Source: Acidimicrobiaceae bacterium (GTDB lineage: Bacteria > Actinomycetota > Acidimicrobiia > Acidimicrobiales > RAAP-2). Taken from it: a stretch of 20,167 nt of DNA. Of the stretch, positions 7,398 to 14,753 are shown one piece after another (positions within the stretch are counted from its first letter, which is position 1; each line of letters opens with the position of its first letter). The notes under the pieces are model-generated. The model was not told where the DNA came from. It made no database searches and saw nothing but the letters and a program-made list of their open reading frames with translations. The position numbers were made by a program, and so were the translations under genes. The DNA is taken from NCBI GenBank assembly GCA_003151555.1, contig PLXU01000201.1, positions 3,077-23,243 on the forward strand, in the 5' to 3' direction.

Positions 7398-8830
7398 TTG
7401 AGGTCGTCCAGTATCTCGCGTGCGGCCCGTCGCCCGGAGCCGACGCTGGCCGGCACGCCGACGCCGTCGTAGGAGTTGCCCGCCAGCGCGAGATGCCGCA
7501 CCGCGGCCGCCGCCCGGGCCGAGGCAACCAATCGCTCGTGGCCCACGAAGTACTGCGGCAGGCCCGGGCGCCAGCGCTGCACGAATGATTTGTTGGGTGC
7601 ACTGAACTGGGACAACAGCACCGCGAGTTCCTGCGTGACGCGCGACGAGAGTTCTTCGTCATCGAGCTGGGACCAACGCTCGTCGTCGCTGCGCCCCACG
7701 TGCGCGCGAAGCACCACGTCGCCCTCACGTCGCAGGTGGGGCCACTTTCGATCGAGCAGCGTGATGGCCGTCACCATCATCGAACCCTCGCCCGACCAGG
7801 CGGTGCCGAGCGGCACCAGCACGCCGGTGCCGTGCTCGGGCAGCGTGACCCGCGAACGGTCGATGGCGAAGGTGATCATGGCCGCCCCCGCGGTGGTGAT
7901 GGAACGTAACTCTTCGAGTGCCGGGTCGAAGTGACCGACCAGCTGCGCGCACACCTGTGCCGGCGTCGCCACGATGATGGCGTTGGCCGGGGTGGTTGTC
8001 GTGGCCGTGTCCACTTCCCAGGGGTAACCGCCCGACGGCGACTGACGCAGCGCTGTGGCCGCGACGCCGGTGCGCAGCACGACGCCGCGCTCTCTCAGTT
8101 GACGGGCCAGCTCGTCGGGCAGTGAGCCGAGGCCGCTGGTGAGCGAGCTAAACAGCGCACTCGTTGACGCCGGCGTCGGCGCGGGCATCGCCGCGTCGCC
8201 GATCTTGCGCAGGTTCTTCATCAGCGATCCGCGATGTTGCGCGGCCTCGAGCAGGGAGGGGAAGACCGACTTCGCGGAGAGTTGGTCGATGCGACCGGCC
8301 TGAATGCCGCCCACCATAGGTTCGATGAAGGTGTAGGCCAGTTCCGGTCCGAGCTTGGTGCGCAGTATCTCGCCGATGGACATATCGTCGTGAACGCTTA
8401 AGCGCCGGGCCATTATCTCGTCGCGGCGCGCGTGCGCGCGCGCCCTCCACGTGAGGCCCTTGACCGATCGCACCATGGCCGACGAGGTGGGGACCCCCAA
8501 CGCCAGTCCGGTGGGCAATTCGTAGAGCGCATTCTGAAGCCAGATGCTCGAGCCGGAGGCGTCCACCGCTTCGAGACGGTCGTGCCATCCGAGCTCGTCG
8601 ATCAGGGTGGTCGCTTCCGGGCGACGCGCGAGGAACCCGTCCGCACCGAGGTCAATCGTGCGGCCCGCGAAGGCGGTGGTCGCCAGGGCGCCACCCAAGT
8701 AGTTATTGGCCTCGAGCACCTCCACCCGCGGGCTCGTGTCGTGGGGTCCCGCGCGCCCGCCCGTCAATTCCCAGGCCGCCGCGAGACCGCTGATGCCGCC
8801 ACCAACGATGACGACCGAACTGCGGGTCAC
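7394..8830 (-). CDS. hemY: Coproporphyrinogen III oxidase (HemY/CgoX type)
   Basis: This 478-residue FAD-dependent oxidase oxidises a porphyrinogen to a porphyrin with oxygen. In Gram-positive bacteria with the coproporphyrin-dependent heme route the substrate is coproporphyrinogen III. The N-terminal dinucleotide-binding motif is VVIVGGGISGLAAAWEL (glycines 10, 12 and 15). It is followed by DLGADGFLARRPEA, and the C-terminal FAD-contact segment GNSYDGVGVP lies near residue 451. Length and both ends match HemY, so the gene appears intact. The GTG start (8828-8830) overlaps the hemH stop as GTGA, which places it third in a hemE-hemH-hemY operon, as in Bacillus subtilis. The older label is protoporphyrinogen oxidase. 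I infer the coproporphyrin substrate from the operon and phylum, not from residues. No hemQ (chdC) gene is seen next to it. Confidence 0.93.
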   Translation of the reverse strand: MTRSSVVIVGGGISGLAAAWELTGGRAGPHDTSPRVEVLEANNYLGGALATTAFAGRTIDLGADGFLARRPEATTLIDELGWHDRLEAVDASGSSIWLQNALYELPTGLALGVPTSSAMVRSVKGLTWRARAHARRDEIMARRLSVHDDMSIGEILRTKLGPELAYTFIEPMVGGIQAGRIDQLSAKSVFPSLLEAAQHRGSLMKNLRKIGDAAMPAPTPASTSALFSSLTSGLGSLPDELARQLRERGVVLRTGVAATALRQSPSGGYPWEVDTATTTTPANAIIVATPAQVCAQLVGHFDPALEELRSITTAGAAMITFAIDRSRVTLPEHGTGVLVPLGTAWSGEGSMMVTAITLLDRKWPHLRREGDVVLRAHVGRSDDERWSQLDDEELSSRVTQELAVLLSQFSAPNKSFVQRWRPGLPQYFVGHERLVASARAAAAVRHLALAGNSYDGVGVPASVGSGRRAAREILDDLN

Positions 8831-9738
8831 TGGCGCGCGGCTTGGCGAACGACGGTGGCCAGGATCGCTATGAAGTCGCGGTCGCTGTTAAGTGACCTCG
8901 TGCGGTAGAGGTGCAGTCCGATTTCGTGGGCCACCTGCTGGGCCGCGACGTCGATGTCGTAGAGCACTTCGAGGTGATCGGACACGAAACCAATGGGGCA
9001 CGACACGAGGTCGGTCACGCCTTCTTGCTTCTTCGTGCGCAGCACGTCCAAGATGTCGGGACCCATCCATTGGTCGGTCGTCTTACCGGCCGACTGCCAC
9101 GCCACGTCGTAGCGCGTGACGCCGGCCAGCGACGCGGCGCGGTGCGCGCTTTCGGCCAGCTGGTCGGGGTAGGTGTCGCCGCTCTCGAGGATCTTCTCGG
9201 GCAGCGAATGGGCCGAAAAGATGACCTCGGTGGTGCGGTGACGCTCACCGGGCATGTCGTCGAGCACTTCGTGCACGCGAGCGGCGATAAGTTCTAAGAA
9301 TCCCGGGGCCTGCCACCACTCCTCGACCGCGATGAACTCCACGGCGTCACCCAACGCCTCTCGGGCGCGCGACATGTACTGACCGGTCGACATGCCCGCC
9401 GCGTGGGGCGCGAGTGCGATGCCCACCACCCGGGTAAAACCCTCGCCGCGAAACGACTCGGCGCTCTCTTCGATCATGGGCGGCTCGTATTTCGAACCGA
9501 ATCGCACGTCGAATTGACCGGGGGCCTGTTCGTCCAGCGTGCGCGACAGGGCCTCGACCTGGTCGGCGGTGCGCTGGGCCAAGGGCGAGATGCCGCCAAT
9601 CGCGTTGTAGCGAAAGACCAGGTCAGCGAGCTGTTCGGCGCTCGGAGGTCGGCCGTGGCGAATGCGGGTGTAGTAGGCCTCAACGTCGCCCGGGGTGCTC
9701 GGCGTGCCGTAGGCCATGACGAGCACCCCGGTCTTCAC
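8827..9738 (-). CDS. hemH: Ferrochelatase (coproporphyrin ferrochelatase type)
   Basis: This 303-residue soluble or peripheral enzyme inserts ferrous iron into a porphyrin; in the coproporphyrin-dependent route the product is coproheme. The catalytic histidine is His177 in FSAHSLP and the partner glutamate is Glu257 in SDHLEVLYD. These correspond to the His183/Glu264 pair of the B. subtilis enzyme. The N-terminus VLVMAYGTP is typical. The only cysteine is Cys247, so the protein cannot hold the [2Fe-2S] cluster found in mycobacterial ferrochelatases. The GTG start at 9738 overlaps the hemE stop (GTGA), and the stop overlaps the hemY start in the same way, so production of the three enzymes is probably coupled. 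The symbol cpfC is also used for this class. Confidence 0.95.
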   Translation of the reverse strand: MKTGVLVMAYGTPSTPGDVEAYYTRIRHGRPPSAEQLADLVFRYNAIGGISPLAQRTADQVEALSRTLDEQAPGQFDVRFGSKYEPPMIEESAESFRGEGFTRVVGIALAPHAAGMSTGQYMSRAREALGDAVEFIAVEEWWQAPGFLELIAARVHEVLDDMPGERHRTTEVIFSAHSLPEKILESGDTYPDQLAESAHRAASLAGVTRYDVAWQSAGKTTDQWMGPDILDVLRTKKQEGVTDLVSCPIGFVSDHLEVLYDIDVAAQQVAHEIGLHLYRTRSLNSDRDFIAILATVVRQAARQ

Positions 9739-10772
9739 GCAACCCCCGCGCGGCCTTCGTCGTGCACGACCTGCACGATCGCTTCGAGTACGGCCGGATC
9801 CGTGGAGGGCAGTACGCCGTGACCGAGGTTAAAGATGTGTCCGGCCTCGTGGCCGGCGCGCGTCAGGACCTCGCGGGCCGCGGCGACGCCGAGCGCGACG
9901 CCACTCAAACAACGCGCCGGATCGAGGTTGCCCTGCACCGGGGTGTGACCGACCCGGCGTCGGCCCTCGTCGAGATCGACGTGCCAGTCAATGCCCACCA
10001 CCGAGCTACCGGCCTGGGCCATCAGATCGAGCAACTCACCGGTGCCCACGCCAAACAAGATCGTGGGTACGGCGAGCTCGGCGATTCCTTCGAGCACCCG
10101 CGTCGTGGCCGGCAGGGCGAAGCGCCGGTATTCGTCGCGGGTGAGCGCTCCGGCCCACGAGTCGAAGAGCTGCAGCGCCCGAGCCCCGTGTTGCACCTGG
10201 GCGCGCAAGAAGGCAATCGTGATGGCGCCGATGCGTTCGAGCAGTTGGTCAAAGAGCGCCGGGTCGGTGTGCATCAGACTCTTGATCACCGCGAAGTCCC
10301 GGGTGGGACCGCCCTCGACCAGGTAGCTGGCGATCGTGAAGGGGGCGCCGGCGAAACCGATCAGCGGGGTGTTGGTGTTGGCCAATTCCTCCACCACCAG
10401 TTGTACCGTGCGGGTGACGTGACCAATGTCCTCGAGCGTCAGATCACGCAGACGCGCCAGATCCTCGCGCGACGTAAAGGGCCGCTCAATGACGGGACCG
10501 CGACCGGGGACGACCTCGACGCCGAATCCAATGGCGGCGAAGGGCACCACGATGTCCGAAAAGAGGATGGCCGCGTCGACGCCGTAGCGGCGCACGGGCT
10601 GCAAGGTGACCTCGCACGCCAGTTCGGGTATGGAGATGGCCTCCAAGATCGAGCCGGTTCCGCGCAGGGCGCGATATTCGGGCAAGGAGCGGCCGGCCTG
10701 ACGCATGAACCACACGGGAACGTGCTCAACGCTCTCGCCGCGACAGGCCCGAAGAAACACTGGCTCGCTCAC
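9735..10772 (-). CDS. hemE: Uroporphyrinogen decarboxylase
   Basis: This 345-residue cytosolic enzyme removes four carboxyl groups from uroporphyrinogen III to give coproporphyrinogen III. Signature segments are all present: the substrate-binding VPVWFMRQAGRSLPEYR near residues 18-34, catalytic Asp73 in LFSDIVVP, Tyr150 in TIASYLVEGG, Ser205 in FDSWAG, and His318 in NLGHGVLPSTDP. The length is normal for the family. The GTG start at 10772 is preceded by a good Shine-Dalgarno sequence (GAGGAG on the minus strand, about 10778-10783). It is the first gene of the hemE-hemH-hemY operon, read from the divergent region it shares with helD. Confidence 0.97.
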   Translation of the reverse strand: MSEPVFLRACRGESVEHVPVWFMRQAGRSLPEYRALRGTGSILEAISIPELACEVTLQPVRRYGVDAAILFSDIVVPFAAIGFGVEVVPGRGPVIERPFTSREDLARLRDLTLEDIGHVTRTVQLVVEELANTNTPLIGFAGAPFTIASYLVEGGPTRDFAVIKSLMHTDPALFDQLLERIGAITIAFLRAQVQHGARALQLFDSWAGALTRDEYRRFALPATTRVLEGIAELAVPTILFGVGTGELLDLMAQAGSSVVGIDWHVDLDEGRRRVGHTPVQGNLDPARCLSGVALGVAAAREVLTRAGHEAGHIFNLGHGVLPSTDPAVLEAIVQVVHDEGRAGVA

Positions 10773-10793
10773 AACACTCCTCTGATCACTTTC

Positions 10794-10822
10794 AATCTAG
10801 ATGGCGAGGGACTTTTGGTCAT
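10794..10822 (-). promoter_or_regulatory. Candidate hemE operon promoter
   Basis: On the minus strand, ATGACC (10822-10817) and TAGATT (10799-10794) are 17 nt apart. Each matches the vegetative -35/-10 consensus at four of six positions. The predicted start of transcription near 10787 leaves a leader of about 15 nt containing the GAGGAG ribosome site before the GTG at 10772. The -10 overlaps an 8-bp palindrome, ATCTAGAT (10795-10802). This is a pattern match only. Confidence 0.4.
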
Positions 10823-10823
10823 T

Positions 10824-10851
10824 TTGAAGAACGGTCACGGTCGCCTAGGAT
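10824..10851 (+). promoter_or_regulatory. Candidate helD promoter
   Basis: TTGAAG (10824-10829) and TAGGAT (10846-10851) are separated by 16 nt. Each matches the vegetative consensus at four of six positions. Transcription would begin near 10857-10860, at the edge of the 12-bp palindrome 10860-10871 and about 30 nt before the GTG start of helD. The -35 region lies next to that of the divergent hemE promoter, so the two could interfere or be co-regulated. Confidence 0.4.
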
Positions 10852-10859
10852 AGACAATC

Positions 10860-10871
10860 CCCTAATTAGGG
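10860..10871. promoter_or_regulatory. Perfect 12-bp palindrome upstream of helD (possible operator)
   Basis: CCCTAATTAGGG is a perfect inverted repeat with no spacer and an AT core in an otherwise GC-rich region. It sits just downstream of the candidate helD -10 element and just before the AGGGG ribosome site (10880-10884). A repressor bound here would block initiation. Being a continuous palindrome without a loop, it is a better candidate for a dimeric DNA-binding protein than for a terminator. No trans-acting factor is identified. Confidence 0.4.
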
Positions 10872-10889
10872 AGAAAGTGAGGGGTCATT

Positions 10890-13196
10890 GTGGCGCACGA
10901 TCGTGAGATTGCCGAGGAACAGTCGTTTCTCGATCTCTCCTTGGGCGCCCTGGACCACATGCGCGCCGAGGCGCGCTCCCTTCGTGACAGCGCGGCCGTC
11001 GCCAACATGCGCGGGGCCGGTGATTTGGTCGAGCGTGACGTCGTCATGGCGACCGCCCTGTCGCGCCTGGACCAGTTGGCTATCGGTGACCAGCCCCTCT
11101 TCTTCGGACGCATTGATTACGTGGCCAATGGCTCGGGCCACGCCGACACGTACCACGTTGGTCGACTCGCCGTGTCCGACGAGCAGCTGAACGCGCTGGT
11201 GGTGGACTGGCGCGCGCCGGTGGCCGAGGCCTTCTACCGGGCCACTGGTGTGGAGTCGCTCGGACTGTCGCGGCGTCGTCACGTCGCCATTCACAACAAC
11301 GAAGTCACCGGTGTTGAGGACGAGTACTTCGCCGACGACAACGGCGAACTCTCGCTGCCCGCGGACGAGGTTCGCGCGGCCACGCGAGAGGGGCTGATCG
11401 ACGGGGGCTTCGCGCTGGGCGGACCGGGCGCGTTGCTGGCGGCCCTCGGTCAGGCCCGCACCGGGCACATGGGCGACATCATCGCGACCATCCAGGGCGA
11501 GCAGGACCAGATCATCCGCACGCCGCTGGCCGGCATCCTGCTCGTCCAGGGCGGACCGGGCACTGGCAAGACCGCGGTGGCGCTGCACCGAGCGGCCTAC
11601 CTTCTCTTTACGCATCGCAACACCCTCGAGCGCCAGGGCGTGCTCGTGGTGGGACCCAATCCCTTGTTCCTCAACTACATCGAGAACGTGCTGCCGTCAC
11701 TCGGCGAGTCGGGCGTAACGCTGTCGACGATTTCGGGTCTGGTGACCAACGTGCAGGTCCGGGGTCGTGACAGTGAGCCGACCGACTTCTTAAAGGGCGA
11801 CCCGCGCATGGTGAGTTTCATTGCCCGGGCGCTGCGCACCCGCCAGCATCCCCTGCGCGAGGACGTCGAGATCCCCGTCGGTCGGGCCATCGTGGTCTTA
11901 AAGGCGATCTACACCAAGGAGATTGTCGAGCGGGCCCGGCGTCGGCCCGGCAACCACAACCAGCGCCGCTCGGCCATCGGGCGAGAACTGGCTAACCGCC
12001 TGGCCAGTGAGTACCAGGACCGATTCGTGCACGACGTCTCCGACGAGATTGCCCAGGTCAGCGAACTGGCCGATCTCATCCGGATGACCCCGCAGTTCAA
12101 GGAGGTGCTCCAGCGCATCTGGCCGCGACTGTCGGGCCAGGAATTGCTCTACGACCTCTTTGGTGCGCCGGCGCTCATTCGCGCCGCCGGCAAGGATCTC
12201 TTGAGCGACGAAGAGATGCAACTGCTCTACCGACCGCGAGCGGCGACGCTCGAAGAGACGCGATGGACCAAGGCCGACGCGGCCCTGATCGACGAGGCCC
12301 GCATCCTCTTGGGACCGCGCCGTCGGCCGCGGCCGGCTCCCAAGGTCGGCGAGTCGGACATCCTCGAGGGCGTGGACCTCGACGCCTACGCGTCCAACGT
12401 ACGCGCGGCAGCACTGCGTGAGGCGGCCCGGCTGGCGCCCACCCTGAGCCTGGACCTCGACGAGGCGGAATTTGTCACCTACGGTCACATCGTGATCGAC
12501 GAGGCGCAGGATCTCTCACCCATGGAGCTACGTGTACTGAAGCGCCGTGACCTCACCGGTTCGATGACCATCGTGGGCGACATGGGCCAGGCGACCACGA
12601 TCTCGTCGTCGGCTTCGTGGAACTCGTTGCTCGAGGTCCTGCAACCGCGTCGCACCTTGACCCGGGTGGACCTCACGGTGAGCTACCGCACGCCCGAAGA
12701 GGTCCTGGACTTCGCGGCGCCGACGTTGCGCGCGGCCGCCCCCGACCTCGAGCCGCCCCTTCCCGTGCGCCGGGCCGGTTCGGCGCCCACGGTCGAGGTC
12801 GTGACACCGGCGGACTTTGACCAGACGCTGCTCGAAGCCACCCGGCGCGAGTCCAAGTTGGTGGCGCCCGGACGGGTGGCCGTCATCGTCACCGGTGCTC
12901 GGGTCGGCGAAATCGTGGATCTGTTGCGCGAGGGGGGCCTCGACGCCATTGATCCGCGCGAGCAGGAATCTCGCGGGCTGAGTGCCGACCTAGTGGTGCT
13001 GGCGGCGGAAGGGGCCAATGGGCTGGAATTCGACGCCACGATCGTGGTCGAGCCGGCCCAAATCGCGAGCCGAGGCTCGTCGGATCCGCAGGTCTCGACG
13101 GCGCGCGGGTTGCGGACGCTCTACGTCGCCATGACCCGCCCGACGCGACGCCTGGGCATCGTGGCCTGCACGGAATTGCCGGCCTCTCTGCGATGA
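10890..13196 (+). CDS. helD: HelD-like RNA polymerase-associated ATPase (UvrD/Rep superfamily 1)
   Basis: This is a 768-residue protein of the HelD family. These proteins resemble superfamily 1 helicases but act on RNA polymerase, helping to release stalled or nucleic acid-bound enzyme; some actinobacterial members (HelR) protect against rifampicin. The N-terminal about 60 residues form a charged helical region suited to the coiled coil that enters the polymerase. The Walker A motif GGPGTGKT is at residues 221-228, the Walker B-like VIDEAQDLSP near 533-541, a motif V-like NGLEFDATIVVEP near 710, and the motif VI-like YVAMTRPTRRL near 744. The GTG start is chosen because AGGGG lies 5 nt upstream. 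The gene appears complete and stands alone, divergent from the heme genes. A role in drug tolerance cannot be read from the sequence, and I did not recognise a rifamycin-associated element upstream. Confidence 0.88.
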   Translation: MAHDREIAEEQSFLDLSLGALDHMRAEARSLRDSAAVANMRGAGDLVERDVVMATALSRLDQLAIGDQPLFFGRIDYVANGSGHADTYHVGRLAVSDEQLNALVVDWRAPVAEAFYRATGVESLGLSRRRHVAIHNNEVTGVEDEYFADDNGELSLPADEVRAATREGLIDGGFALGGPGALLAALGQARTGHMGDIIATIQGEQDQIIRTPLAGILLVQGGPGTGKTAVALHRAAYLLFTHRNTLERQGVLVVGPNPLFLNYIENVLPSLGESGVTLSTISGLVTNVQVRGRDSEPTDFLKGDPRMVSFIARALRTRQHPLREDVEIPVGRAIVVLKAIYTKEIVERARRRPGNHNQRRSAIGRELANRLASEYQDRFVHDVSDEIAQVSELADLIRMTPQFKEVLQRIWPRLSGQELLYDLFGAPALIRAAGKDLLSDEEMQLLYRPRAATLEETRWTKADAALIDEARILLGPRRRPRPAPKVGESDILEGVDLDAYASNVRAAALREAARLAPTLSLDLDEAEFVTYGHIVIDEAQDLSPMELRVLKRRDLTGSMTIVGDMGQATTISSSASWNSLLEVLQPRRTLTRVDLTVSYRTPEEVLDFAAPTLRAAAPDLEPPLPVRRAGSAPTVEVVTPADFDQTLLEATRRESKLVAPGRVAVIVTGARVGEIVDLLREGGLDAIDPREQESRGLSADLVVLAAEGANGLEFDATIVVEPAQIASRGSSDPQVSTARGLRTLYVAMTRPTRRLGIVACTELPASLR

Positions 13197-13226
13197 TCGG
13201 CCCCGGCCAAACCATTTGGGGTCGCG

Positions 13227-13241
13227 ATTTCTACTAGAAAT
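13227..13241. promoter_or_regulatory. Perfect 15-nt palindrome overlapping a possible -10 element before ctaE
   Basis: ATTTCTACTAGAAAT has two perfect 7-nt arms around a single central C and ends 6 nt before the ctaE GTG. The right arm contains TAGAAA (13235-13240), a plausible -10 hexamer placed 7 nt before the GTG. No Shine-Dalgarno sequence is visible. This geometry fits a leaderless transcript whose promoter is covered by an operator. The whole gap between helD and ctaE is only 51 bp, so this is the likely control point of the bcc-oxidase operon. Protein binding is inferred from symmetry only. Confidence 0.4.
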
Positions 13242-13247
13242 GTACCA

Positions 13248-13844
13248 GTGAGTCAGGCAATCCCCCTTAACGGCCTGGCGAAGCAAGAGAAGATTGTTCA
13301 CGATCGACCACCGATGTTGGCCATCGGTGTGATGATCTGGCTCGGCAGCGAGCTGATGTTCTTCTCGGGACTCTTCGCCGCCCTCTTTACTATTCGCGCG
13401 CACCTGGCCGTCTGGCCGCCGGCCGGTACCAAGCTCGACACGCTGCAGGCCGGTGTCTTCACCATCATCTTGGTGGCCTCCTCGTTCACCATGCAGTGGG
13501 CGGTGTGGCTGATTGAACACCGCCGACGCGCCGAGGCGAGGCGGTGGATCATCACCACCATGATCATGGGCACCCTGTTCATCTCCAACCAGGCCTACGA
13601 GTGGACGCACGTGGCGACGCGCTGGAACACCAACTCCTACGGATCGATCTTCTTCGTCACCACTGGCCTGCACGGATTGCACGTCTTCCTGGGTCTGGTC
13701 GCCATGGCCGCCCTGCTCTTTCGCATGCGCGGCAGCGAGGGTGACCCCGGCGAGCTCTCCACCTTCCAGGGCGTGAGTTACTACTGGCACTTCGTTGACA
13801 TCGTGTGGATTGGGTTGTACTCAGCCCTCTTCCTGCTCAAGTAG
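13248..13844 (+). CDS. ctaE: Cytochrome c oxidase subunit III (aa3-type)
   Basis: This 198-residue membrane protein has about five predicted helices, matching the short actinobacterial form of subunit III of the terminal oxidase. Recognisable segments are MIWLGSELMFFSGLFAALFTIR, NSYGSIFFVTTGLHGLHVFLGLVAM and the C-terminal GVSYYWHFVDIVWIGLYSALFLLK, which is strongly diagnostic. Subunit III contains no redox centre and stabilises the catalytic subunit. The GTG at 13248 is the only reasonable start: the ATG at 13240 is out of frame and stops at once. No ribosome site is visible (see the upstream palindrome). It heads a ctaE-qcrC-qcrA-qcrB cluster, the usual actinobacterial order. The genes for subunits I and II are not in this window. 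Confidence 0.95.
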   Translation: MSQAIPLNGLAKQEKIVHDRPPMLAIGVMIWLGSELMFFSGLFAALFTIRAHLAVWPPAGTKLDTLQAGVFTIILVASSFTMQWAVWLIEHRRRAEARRWIITTMIMGTLFISNQAYEWTHVATRWNTNSYGSIFFVTTGLHGLHVFLGLVAMAALLFRMRGSEGDPGELSTFQGVSYYWHFVDIVWIGLYSALFLLK

Positions 13845-13853
13845 GCGAACGTG

Positions 13854-14753
13854 ATGACTTCGTTCTTCAAGCGCGTGATTGTTTATTCGACACTTTTGTT
13901 GCTTAGCTTGGGACCGGTCGCGTTGTTCACCGGTAACGCCAATGCGTCGGGTCAAAAGCCGTACCAAACGCCCTACCAAACCACGCGCAAGAACGCGGGC
14001 ACGCCGAACTCGTCGATTGTCAAAAAGGACAAGAACGGCATGGTCATCACTTACGGCAACAGTGCGATCCTGTACAAGGCGCCCCCGTCCGCACTCGACG
14101 CGATAGGTGAAGCGCTCTTCATGCAGAACTGCGCGTCGTGTCACGGCACCAAGGCCAACGGCGTGCCGGCCAACGGCGTCTCGGGGGCGTACCCGAACCT
14201 GGTGGGACTGGGCCCGGCGACCATTGACTTCTGGATTGACTCGGGACGCATGCCGGCGACGAACCCGCGCGCCGTGGAGGCCCCGCGCCGTTTCGCTCGT
14301 CTGACCCCCAGCCAGGCCCTCGCGGTGTCCGCGTGGGTGAACTCGCTCGATCCCAGCCTGCCCGACATTCCCACGCCCAACCTCACCAACGCCAACGTGG
14401 CCGACGGGGCCGCGCTCTTCGCGCTCAACTGCGCGGCCTGTCACACCATCGAGGGCGACGGCGACGCGTTGGCCAACTCCACGTTCGCCCCGTCGCTGCG
14501 CGACATCCCGGCCTACCAGGTCGTCGAGGCAATTCGTACCGGCCCCGGCAATATGCCGCGATTCACCGGCAACCTGAGCGACTATCAGGTGCGCGACATT
14601 GTCAAGTACGTGACGACGGAGATTCAACACCCTAATAACCCGGGCGGACTGGGACTGGGCGGACTGGGACCGGTGGCCGAAGGATTCGTCGCGTTGCTGT
14701 TAGGCGTCGGGCTCCTGGCCCTGATCGGCTTCTGGGTGGGAGAGCGCGAATGA
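13854..14753 (+). CDS. qcrC: Diheme cytochrome c subunit of the cytochrome bcc complex
   Basis: This protein of about 299 residues carries two covalent hemes c and passes electrons from the Rieske centre directly to the aa3 oxidase, replacing a free cytochrome c. Using numbering from the adjacent GTG at 13851, the heme motifs are CASCH (94-98) and CAACH (194-198). Met134 (GRMP) and Met235 (GNMPRF) are likely sixth ligands. An N-terminal signal segment (about residues 8-30, ending near NANAS) and one C-terminal anchor helix (about 270-295) place it on the outer face of the membrane. ATG 13854 is preferred to GTG 13851; neither has a good ribosome site. The stop overlaps qcrA as ATGA. A glycine-rich linker before the anchor is encoded by a 15-nt tandem duplication (14642-14671). 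Confidence 0.95.
   Translation: MTSFFKRVIVYSTLLLLSLGPVALFTGNANASGQKPYQTPYQTTRKNAGTPNSSIVKKDKNGMVITYGNSAILYKAPPSALDAIGEALFMQNCASCHGTKANGVPANGVSGAYPNLVGLGPATIDFWIDSGRMPATNPRAVEAPRRFARLTPSQALAVSAWVNSLDPSLPDIPTPNLTNANVADGAALFALNCAACHTIEGDGDALANSTFAPSLRDIPAYQVVEAIRTGPGNMPRFTGNLSDYQVRDIVKYVTTEIQHPNNPGGLGLGGLGPVAEGFVALLLGVGLLALIGFWVGERE
14642..14671 (+). repeat. 15-nt tandem duplication in the qcrC linker
   Basis: The unit GGGCGGACTGGGACT (14642-14656) is followed by a copy differing only in its last base (14657-14671). In frame it encodes the linker segment GGLGLGGLGP just before the C-terminal membrane anchor of QcrC. The near identity at synonymous positions suggests a recent slippage-type duplication. 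Confidence 0.8.

Noticed and set aside
13201..13219. CCAAA-CCA-TTTGG hairpin after helD as a terminator
   Set aside because: The stem is only 5 bp with a 3-nt loop and no T-tract. It may equally be part of the ctaE promoter region.
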